DNA of 8,172 nt. Origin: Altererythrobacter sp. Its GTDB lineage: Bacteria; Pseudomonadota; Alphaproteobacteria; Sphingomonadales; Sphingomonadaceae. Positions 1 to 6,042 of this stretch are shown one piece after another (position 1 is the first letter of the stretch; each line of letters opens with the position of its first letter). The notes under the pieces are model-generated. The model saw nothing but the letters and a program-made list of their open reading frames with translations, was not told where the DNA came from and made no database searches. The position numbers and the translations under genes are program-made. The DNA lies in NCBI GenBank assembly GCA_024636575.1, contig JAGXGU010000091.1, positions 1 through 8,172 on the forward strand. Direction: 5' to 3'.

Positions 1-1684
1 ATTTGCCATCCCGGAAGGTGACCTCGCCGCCCTTGATCGTGGCGACGCAGCCTTCCGCCCGTTGCAGCAAGCGTTTGCCGCCCGCTGGCAAATCGAAGGC
101 CAGCCACGGTTTGCCCAGCTTGATCGCATCCATGTCGATGATGTTGAGATCGGCGAGATAGCCCGGAGCAATCACCCCGCGGTCCTCCAGCCCGTATAGC
201 TGAGCGGTATCCCGGCATTGCCGCTTGATCGCGTTTTCCAGCGCGATCCGGTCGCCGCGTTTGCGGTCACGGACCCAGTGCTGGAGCATGAAGGTCGGAC
301 TGGCCGCATCGCAGATCGTACCGCAATGCGCGCCGCCATCGGACAGCGAATTGACCGTATCGCCTGCATGTTGCAGCGGGTGCAGAAAATCGAGATTGCC
401 CTCCGCATAATTGAGGATAGGCAGGTAGATGAAGCCGGTCCCGTCATTCGCGCACAGCATGTCATAGGCATATTCCTGCGGGTCGATCCCGGCCGCATTT
501 CCGCGCGCATTCACGCTGGCGCTGGCTTCCGGTTCATAATCGAAATCCGGGTCCATTTCATATTGCAGCGCCCAGCCCTGGGTGATTACCATCACCACCG
601 GCAGGATATCCTGCGGCGCCTGGGAATAGTCATTTGCCTCCGACAAGAGCTGCGCCTTGAAGACCGGATCGAGCAATTTTGCCTTTTGCTGCGCCCATGG
701 CAATGCCTTGATTCCCTGCCAGCTTGGCCGGTAAACGAACGGGTGAACCGTCCCCTGCCACGCCATGATGATGCCATTGCCGCGCAATGCGATCTGCGCG
801 ACGATGTGGGCACCATTGTCGTTCTGGGCGCGCATTTCGGAAATCTGTTCCTCCAGCGGCATTTCTTTGGCGATGGACTGCAGCGCGGCGAAGGTCACGG
901 GCAGGCCGGTCTCGCGGCTGAGGTTGCCCATCCATTCGAACTCGTTCCATTCTCGTTTGAGATCACTGGCCATTTCAAACACACCGTGACCCGCACGGCC
1001 CATGGCGCGGCCAATAGTAACCAACTCTTCGGCAGTGGCGGTGGTGCCAGGCACCAATTCCCCGTCCACTGACTTGTGCAGCACGGTGCGGCTGGTGGAA
1101 AAGCCAAGGGCGCCAGCATGAATGCCTTCTTCGACAATGGCAGCCATCTGCGCCAGATCTTCCGCCGTGGGGACAGCGCCGGGTTGTTCGCGGTCACCCA
1201 GCACGTAGGCGCGTACTGCGCCGTGCGGCACATGGGTGCCGACATCCACGGTGCGGGGGAGTTTTTCCAGCGTGTCGAGATATTCGGGGAACGTCTCCCA
1301 ATCCCAGGTCATCCCTTCGGCCAGCGCGGTGCCGGGGATGTCCTCGACACCTTCCATCAGATTGATCAGCCATTCATGGCGGTCCGGGCGGGCGGGGGCG
1401 AAGCCGACGCCGCAATTGCCCATCACGACCGTCGTTACGCCGTGCCAGCTGGATGGGGCCATTTCCTGATCCCAGGTGGCCTGCCCATCGTAATGGGTGT
1501 GTATGTCGACAAAACCGGGCGTCACGATCAAGCCAGCCGCGTCAATTTCATGCGCTGCATCGCCGCTGACTACGCCGACCTGCGCGATCAAGCCGTCTTT
1601 CACCGCAACATCACCGGTGAAGCGCTGCGTGCCGGTTCCATCCACAATGGTCCCGCCGCGAATGATCAGGTCGAATGCTCGCAT
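1..1684 (-). CDS. N-acyl-D-amino-acid deacylase-type amidohydrolase (3' end cut by window edge)
   Basis: The frame is open for 561 codons from an ATG at 1684 to the left edge with no stop; family proteins are usually only slightly longer, so perhaps 10-20 C-terminal residues are missing. It is a metal-dependent amidohydrolase of the D-aminoacylase group, which hydrolyses N-acyl-amino-acid-like amides in a TIM barrel. Visible are the N-terminal beta-sandwich start (LIIRGGTIVDGTG, 6-18), the HTH metal motif (62-64, in VDIHTHYDGQ), the NCGVGFAPARP signature with Cys91 (90-100), PHGAVRAYVLG (153-163), GALGFSTSRT (191-200), and SDGGAH with Asp449 (448-453). The histidines expected in the classical SHLR and SHxK strands are not apparent: those places read FEMASD (236-241) and FAALQS (265-270), so the substrate may differ from simple N-acyl-D-amino acids. 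A GAGGAA site (1693-1698) lies 8 bases before the ATG. It is the fourth gene of the phaC operon, 67 bases after the flavoprotein gene. Cytoplasmic; no signal peptide seen. Family is firm, substrate unknown. Confidence 0.9.
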   Translation of the reverse strand, partial: MRAFDLIIRGGTIVDGTGTQRFTGDVAVKDGLIAQVGVVSGDAAHEIDAAGLIVTPGFVDIHTHYDGQATWDQEMAPSSWHGVTTVVMGNCGVGFAPARPDRHEWLINLMEGVEDIPGTALAEGMTWDWETFPEYLDTLEKLPRTVDVGTHVPHGAVRAYVLGDREQPGAVPTAEDLAQMAAIVEEGIHAGALGFSTSRTVLHKSVDGELVPGTTATAEELVTIGRAMGRAGHGVFEMASDLKREWNEFEWMGNLSRETGLPVTFAALQSIAKEMPLEEQISEMRAQNDNGAHIVAQIALRGNGIIMAWQGTVHPFVYRPSWQGIKALPWAQQKAKLLDPVFKAQLLSEANDYSQAPQDILPVVMVITQGWALQYEMDPDFDYEPEASASVNARGNAAGIDPQEYAYDMLCANDGTGFIYLPILNYAEGNLDFLHPLQHAGDTVNSLSDGGAHCGTICDAASPTFMLQHWVRDRKRGDRIALENAIKRQCRDTAQLYGLEDRGVIAPGYLADLNIIDMDAIKLGKPWLAFDLPAGGKRLLQRAEGCVATIKGGEVTFRDGK

Positions 1685-1751
1685 GGTCTTGGTTCCTCTT
1701 CTCCGGGCATGAAGGCGCCATAATGGAGCTCACGAGTCCAGAATCGTTTAC

Positions 1752-3068
1752 CTATGTTCTGGCCCGGATCATTGCTTCTACGTCGACGAATTTTTCGCGC
1801 GGCGAGCCATCGCGGGCGGCGGCCGTTTCTGCCTCTTCGATCTTTTTCCAGTCGCGGAACGTCACAATGTCCATCCCGCGAGCGGAGGCCAGTTCGTCGA
1901 AGCCGGCGCGGCCTTTCTTGCCCGCACGGCCCAGCTTGCCGCTGTCCATGTCCTCGGCGATCTTTTCGATCACGCTGTAGCCATCGGGCCGGTTGGTCCC
2001 GATCGTACCGCTCGGTCCGCGCCGCGCCCAGCCGACACAGTAAAGGCCCGTCAGGATTCGCCCTTCATCATTGGCGAACCGGCCCATCCGTTCGTCAAAC
2101 GGAACGTCGGGGATGGGCGATGTGCGGTATCCGATAGCGGTAACCACCAGATCGGCGGGGATGATGTAGGTTTCGCCAGTGCCGATGGCGCGGCCGGTTT
2201 CGACCTTGGTCCGCTCAACCTCCAGCCCCGAGACCTTGCCATCGCCATGGAAAGCAACAGGACTGGCGTACAGATCGAAATAGATCTCGATCCTGGCATC
2301 GGCATGGATGTTTTCGGGAATGGCTGCGAAGCTGCGTAGATGGGCGACGGATTTGCGCAATCCTGGCTCGAGAATTGCGTCCTCTGCCTCGTCTGGCAAA
2401 TCTTCCGGATCGACCCTTGGCGTGGCGCGGCTAAGGTGGGCCAATTCGCCCAGTTCCTTAGGGGTCATGGCCACCTGATGCGGGCCGCGGCGGGCGACAA
2501 TAGTGATCTTCTCGATCCCCGATCCCCGCAATGCGTCCAGCGCGTGACTGACAATGTCGCTTCCGGCAAACTCCTCCTCGGCCTTGGCCAGTATGCGCGC
2601 CACGTCCAATGCGACATTGCCCATCCCGATCACTACGGCGTGCTTGCCAGACAGGTCCGGAGCAAGGCCCGCAAACTGCGGGTGGCCATTATACCAGCCG
2701 ACAAATTCCGCGCTGCCGAATACATTGCCAAGATCCTCGCCCGGCAGCCCAAGATCCCTGTCATTCGGCGCACCGGTTGCCAGCACGACCGCATCGTATA
2801 ATTCGCGCAAGTCAGCGATGGTCAGATCTTCGCCGATCGAGACATTGCCGACGAAGCGAACATTGTCCGACAGCGCGGTCTTTTCGTAACGGCGCGAAAC
2901 GCCCTTGATCGACTGGTGATCAGGGGCAACGCCGGTGCGGATCAGGCCATAGGGAACCGGCAGCCGGTCGAACACATCGACCTGCACATCATCGCCCCAT
3001 TGTTTCTGCGCAGCTTCCGCCGTGTAATAGCCTGCGGGGCCCGATCCAATAATGGCGATGTGACGCAT
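1752..3068 (-). CDS. Ferredoxin/adrenodoxin-NADP+ reductase (FprA-like FAD flavoprotein)
   Basis: Predicted 438-residue soluble flavoprotein that moves electrons between NADPH and a ferredoxin. It matches the adrenodoxin reductase / mycobacterial FprA type rather than the plant-type FNR. Evidence in order: FAD-binding GSGPAG (8-13), the family stretch PVPYGLIRTGVAPDH (37-51), ATGA (97-100), NADP-binding GMGNVALDVAR (148-158), VARRGP (191-196; the arginines would bind the 2'-phosphate and favour NADP(H)), and the C-terminal GWARRGPSGTIGTNR (346-360) that completes the FAD site. Length is close to that of FprA (about 456). The start ATG shares its first base with the stop of phaZ (TGATG), which suggests translational coupling; an AAGGG site (3076-3080) inside phaZ sits 7 bases upstream. 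No ferredoxin or P450 gene is present in the window, so its partner is unknown. Providing reductant for a fatty-acid or alkane hydroxylation feeding PHA synthesis is only an inference. Confidence 0.93.
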   Translation of the reverse strand: MRHIAIIGSGPAGYYTAEAAQKQWGDDVQVDVFDRLPVPYGLIRTGVAPDHQSIKGVSRRYEKTALSDNVRFVGNVSIGEDLTIADLRELYDAVVLATGAPNDRDLGLPGEDLGNVFGSAEFVGWYNGHPQFAGLAPDLSGKHAVVIGMGNVALDVARILAKAEEEFAGSDIVSHALDALRGSGIEKITIVARRGPHQVAMTPKELGELAHLSRATPRVDPEDLPDEAEDAILEPGLRKSVAHLRSFAAIPENIHADARIEIYFDLYASPVAFHGDGKVSGLEVERTKVETGRAIGTGETYIIPADLVVTAIGYRTSPIPDVPFDERMGRFANDEGRILTGLYCVGWARRGPSGTIGTNRPDGYSVIEKIAEDMDSGKLGRAGKKGRAGFDELASARGMDIVTFRDWKKIEEAETAAARDGSPREKFVDVEAMIRART

Positions 3069-3928
3069 CAGGCAGCCCTTTTATGCTCCACCACGCTGCC
3101 AGTTGATTCCGGAGGATCAAGGAACGTGCGGATTGCCGCGATGCTTTCTTCCTTGTGGCTGAGCAGGAACAGATGGCCGCCCCCCTCCATCACCACCAAT
3201 TCGCTGTTGGGGATCAGCATATTGAGGAATTTGCCGTTCAGCAGCGGTACGATCTGGTCCTCGTCACCCATCAGGATCAACGTATCCTTCTTCATGAAGG
3301 GCAGGGCAGGCGCACTGCTCCAGCCAAGCATTGCGATCAGCTGGTACGTGTAGCCGCGCGGGCTGGGCGGGGTGAGACGGGCCATGTGGCCGCCCTTGCC
3401 AGATGAATCGCCCAGCGCGCCGCCGTACAGGGTCTCGAAATGCTGTGCCATGAATTTCGCGTCGAGATAGCGGCGCGGATTGGCCATCTTGGTCAGCGCG
3501 GCGGGATTGCCCGGCATCATCAGCATGCCCGCACTGGTCGCCACCAGGACGAGGCGCTTGGTACGACCGGGATATTGCAGGGCAAAATGCTGCGCCATCG
3601 CGCCGCCCCAACTGATCCCCATCACATCGACTTCGTCCAGTCCGAACCGGTCGAGCAATTGCGCCGTGATCCAGGTCATGGTGGCCGGATTGTAGGGAAC
3701 CAGCGGATCAGGCGATTTGCCCACCCCGGGCATGTCGAACATGATAAACCCGCGGTCGGACAGGGCCCCTGCCAGCGGGGCGACTGCCTCGATATTTGCG
3801 CCAATACCATTGAAGAACAGGATCGGGGCATTGTCGCTGGGTTTGTCGAGCCGCCAGCGGGCAACTCGCAAGGTGCGACCGCCGACCTTTTCCATCGAGA
3901 TATCGGCAGTGGTCATGGCGTCAGTCAA
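3068..3928 (-). CDS. phaZ: Intracellular poly(3-hydroxyalkanoate) depolymerase, medium-chain-length type
   Basis: Predicted 286-residue alpha/beta hydrolase that cleaves stored PHA to hydroxyacids at the granule surface. It closely resembles remembered Pseudomonas PhaZ (about 283 residues): FFNGIGANIE (38-47), DMPGVGKS (65-72), the nucleophile elbow GISWGGAMAQ (104-113; Ser106), VLVATSAG plus PGNP (127-142), PRRY (151-154), LYGG (167-170), LGWSS (201-205), the acid loop GDEDQIVPL (221-229; Asp222 or Asp224), and GGHLFL with His252 (250-255). The Ser-Asp-His triad is intact and there is no signal peptide, fitting an intracellular rather than a secreted depolymerase. Translation most likely starts at a TTG (3928): an AAGGA site is 7 bases upstream, whereas the next ATG (3916) would be 19 bases from it. 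It follows phaC after a 36-base gap and runs directly into the flavoprotein gene. General alpha/beta hydrolases share the fold, but the GIGAN and PRRY blocks favour PhaZ. Confidence 0.9.
   Translation of the reverse strand: MTDAMTTADISMEKVGGRTLRVARWRLDKPSDNAPILFFNGIGANIEAVAPLAGALSDRGFIMFDMPGVGKSPDPLVPYNPATMTWITAQLLDRFGLDEVDVMGISWGGAMAQHFALQYPGRTKRLVLVATSAGMLMMPGNPAALTKMANPRRYLDAKFMAQHFETLYGGALGDSSGKGGHMARLTPPSPRGYTYQLIAMLGWSSAPALPFMKKDTLILMGDEDQIVPLLNGKFLNMLIPNSELVVMEGGGHLFLLSHKEESIAAIRTFLDPPESTGSVVEHKRAA
3076..3080 (-). promoter_or_regulatory. Ribosome binding site of the reductase gene, inside the phaZ 3' end
   Basis: AAAAGGG on the minus strand, 7 bases before the ATG at 3068, lies within the last codons of phaZ. 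Together with the one-base stop/start overlap (TGATG) it supports coupled translation of the two genes. Confidence 0.6.
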
Positions 3929-3935
3929 ACAGATT

Positions 3936-3940
3936 TCCTT
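3936..3940 (-). promoter_or_regulatory. phaZ ribosome binding site that selects a TTG start
   Basis: On the minus strand AAGGA is followed by a 7-base spacer (3935-3929) and then TTG (3928-3926). The in-frame ATG at 3916 is 19 bases downstream of the site, too far for normal initiation, so the TTG is preferred. Confidence 0.6.
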
Positions 3941-3964
3941 GGGTCGTTGATCTTGACAGGATGC

Positions 3965-5659
3965 TCAGCGTTCTTCGCGCACATACAACCCGGGTGCCGA
4001 GTCTAGCGGTTTATACTTCGCATTGCCCAGCTTTTTCGATGCGGCTTTCTTCTTGCCTGAACGGGCCTGAACCCATTCCATCCAGAATGGCCACCAGCTG
4101 CCGGAAACTTCCTCTGTGCCAGCCAGCCAATCTTCAACCTTTGCAGGTGGATGATCAGCGGTTTTCGACTTGAAATATTTCGCCTTGGGATTGCCCGGGG
4201 GATTCAGGATCGCCTGCATGTGGCCCGCCTGGCTGAGCACGAAAGTCACGTCTTTCGAACCAAACAATTGGGTGGACCGATAGCATGCCTGCCACGGGGT
4301 GATATGATCGGTGACCCCGCCCAGAATGAACAGATCGCTGGTTACTTTGCTGAGATCGACCTTGTGATCGACCATCTCGACCTCACCCTTCTTGGTGAAG
4401 GCAAGCGTTTCGAAAATGGTCAGGAAATCGCCCATCAGGCTGGCGGACAAATTGGTTGCATCGGCATTCCAGAAAAGGACATCGAATGCCGGTGGATCTT
4501 CACCCAACAGGTAGTTGTTGATGACATAATTCCAGATCAGATCGTTCGGCCGGAGCCAGGCAAATCCGCGGGCGAGATCGTCTCCCTTGATGACCCCCTT
4601 CTTGGCAGCGCGGCGACGGGCGAGTTGCATGCCGTTCTCGCTCACCAGCGATCCTGCCTCGATGTCGTTCTGTTTCGGGTGCAGCACGCAGACCATCAGG
4701 GTCAGCGCACCAAGCAGCGTATCCTTGTCTGCAGACATCCTGCTGGCCAGCATCGCTGCTGTCTGCCCGCCCGAACAACCGGCCGAAACATTGACTTTCT
4801 TCGATCCCGTGATGGCCGAAACCGCATCCATAGCCTCGCGGCAGGAATGGATATAATCCGCCATGTCCCAATGGCCCTGTTCCTTAGTCGGATTGCGCCA
4901 GCTGATCACGAATGTCTGGATGCCATTATCGACCTGCCATTTGACCACCGATTTATCGGGGCTGAGGTCGTTGATGTACATCTTGTTGATCTGCGGCGGG
5001 ATGGTCAGCTGCGGGATCTCGTAAACCTCATCCGTGGTTGGCGCATAATGCACCAATTCCATCATCTCGGTCCGCAGCACCACCGATCCCTTTGAGATCG
5101 CGATATTTTCGCCCAGCTTGAACGGGCGTTTGTCGACCTGGCTGACCATTCCCTTGTTATGGACCATGTCTTCATAGGCATTCTTTAAGCCCTTGATCAG
5201 GCTCATGCCGCCGCTGTCGATCAGTCGTTTCTGGGCAGTCGGGTTTCCCATCAGGGTGTTGGTGGGCGCCAACCCGTCAATGATGATATTCGAAATGAAA
5301 TTGGCCCGGTCGCGTTCAAGATCGTCCAGATCGAGATCGCTCAACCAGTTGCTCATGCCCTTTTGCACGGCGAGGTAATATTGCGCACCGGCACGGAAAA
5401 ACGGATTATATTGCCACGCCGGGTCTTTGAACCGCTTGTCCTTCGGGTCAGGAGCCAAATCCGAATTTCCGGTCATGATCTTGACCATGTCTTCACCCAT
5501 GCTGCGGGCATGTTTCAGGCTGCGGGCCGGATCAGATGCAGTTTCCCGCAATAATAGCGCCACTGCTCCGATAAAGTCTTCCCGTGCCAGGCCGATCATC
5601 GGGCCCAAAGCTGTGGTTGATTGCGCTGCTTCGTTTTCCAGCGTCTTGCGATCGTTCAT
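3965..5659 (-). CDS. phaC: Poly(3-hydroxyalkanoate) synthase, class II-like
   Basis: Predicted 564-residue PHA synthase, which polymerises (R)-3-hydroxyacyl-CoA into polyester on the granule surface. The N-terminal domain (about 1-190) holds the conserved DPAWQYNPFFR region (79-89). The alpha/beta-hydrolase catalytic domain follows: VISWRNP (251-257), the Cys box AGCSGG (293-298; Cys295), FAWLRPNDLIWNYVINNYLLG (366-386), FDVLFWNADATNL (392-404), TDHITPW with Asp451 (450-456), and AGH with His480 (478-480). The RPNDLIWNY..NNYLLG block and residue spacing recall Pseudomonas class II PhaC more than the alphaproteobacterial class I enzymes. Cys-Asp-His are all present. The box has Ala where the family normally has the first Gly (G-x-C-x-G-G). 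Start chosen at ATG 5659, with GGGGA 6 bases upstream (5666-5670); an in-frame ATG at 5704 and a TTG at 5893 would only add residues unlike PhaC. It is the first gene of the operon, followed by phaZ. Confidence 0.93.
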   Translation of the reverse strand: MNDRKTLENEAAQSTTALGPMIGLAREDFIGAVALLLRETASDPARSLKHARSMGEDMVKIMTGNSDLAPDPKDKRFKDPAWQYNPFFRAGAQYYLAVQKGMSNWLSDLDLDDLERDRANFISNIIIDGLAPTNTLMGNPTAQKRLIDSGGMSLIKGLKNAYEDMVHNKGMVSQVDKRPFKLGENIAISKGSVVLRTEMMELVHYAPTTDEVYEIPQLTIPPQINKMYINDLSPDKSVVKWQVDNGIQTFVISWRNPTKEQGHWDMADYIHSCREAMDAVSAITGSKKVNVSAGCSGGQTAAMLASRMSADKDTLLGALTLMVCVLHPKQNDIEAGSLVSENGMQLARRRAAKKGVIKGDDLARGFAWLRPNDLIWNYVINNYLLGEDPPAFDVLFWNADATNLSASLMGDFLTIFETLAFTKKGEVEMVDHKVDLSKVTSDLFILGGVTDHITPWQACYRSTQLFGSKDVTFVLSQAGHMQAILNPPGNPKAKYFKSKTADHPPAKVEDWLAGTEEVSGSWWPFWMEWVQARSGKKKAASKKLGNAKYKPLDSAPGLYVREER

Positions 5660-5765
5660 CCTACATCCCCGTGAGCCAGTTGCGTGGCTATTGTTTGATG
5701 TCATGCACCGGACACCGCAGATTGGCAAGGTGTGGACGAATGGCGATGAATATGCTGGCAGAGCA

Positions 5766-5786
5766 TTCAAAACTTGTTCAAAATTG
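5766..5786. repeat. Imperfect tandem repeat, 11 + 10 bp
   Basis: TTCAAAACTTG (5766-5776) is followed without spacing by TTCAAAATTG (5777-5786). It lies in an AT-rich patch about 110-125 bases upstream of the phaC start, where promoter or regulator-binding sequence would be expected. One-turn spacing suits a tandem protein site, but no regulator is known. Confidence 0.45.
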
Positions 5787-5889
5787 ACCGCCAAATCAGA
5801 CGATTTCAGGAGAGGTCTGTAGGGAACGAAAGCATCAAGGGGGAGCGTCCACCTGCGCTTGCCGGCGCGGATGCGAATAAACTGGTTCG

Positions 5890-5903
5890 CCAAGCCGGCT
5901 TGG
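5890..5903. repeat. Perfect 14-bp palindrome (possible operator)
   Basis: CCAAGCCGGCTTGG is a perfect inverted repeat without a loop, placed midway in the phaC/lepA divergent region (about 230 bases from phaC, 140 from lepA). The symmetry fits a dimeric regulator site; it is not followed by a T-run, so it is not an intrinsic terminator. Function is inferred from position only. Confidence 0.45.
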
Positions 5904-5962
5904 GCTCAAAATGTCAACGTGCTTCGCCCCAAATCCTAATCAGGCCCAAGAATGCAAGCTAC

Positions 5963-5992
5963 TTGCTGACAGCACGGTGAAGCGCCGCTAAG
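5963..5992 (+). promoter_or_regulatory. Weak sigma-70-like promoter candidate for lepA
   Basis: TTGCTG (5963-5968), an 18-base spacer, then GCTAAG (5987-5992), ending about 50 bases before the lepA ATG. The -35 hexamer is fair and the -10 poor; such a pair can occur by chance. Confidence 0.2.
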
Positions 5993-6042
5993 GGGCAGGG
6001 CGAGGTATTCATCAATACCAATTTCAATTGCACCGGCGGACC

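Larger units (their letters stand above)
5660..6042. other. Divergent intergenic region between phaC and lepA
   Basis: About 380 bases separate the two divergent starts and should hold both promoters. Open frames here begin with TTG or overlap phaC and encode nothing recognisable, so I call no gene. It contains an imperfect tandem repeat (5766-5786), a 14-bp palindrome (5890-5903) and a weak promoter-like pair facing lepA. No RNA gene or riboswitch is evident. Confidence 0.6.

Noticed and set aside
218..1723. Long plus-strand frames (218-1072 and 1076-1723) covering the left end
   Set aside because: They show no family motifs and lie opposite a continuous minus-strand frame with clear amidohydrolase signatures that runs off the edge.
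1685..1751. Terminator or promoter between the reductase and amidohydrolase genes
   Set aside because: Only very short symmetries (GGCGCC, CCAT-A-ATGG) are present, with no T-run and no clear -35/-10 pair.
5660..5893. N-terminal extension of phaC to a TTG at 5893 (642 residues)
   Set aside because: The extra 78 residues do not resemble PhaC, and ATG 5659 has a properly spaced GGGGA site and gives a family-typical length.
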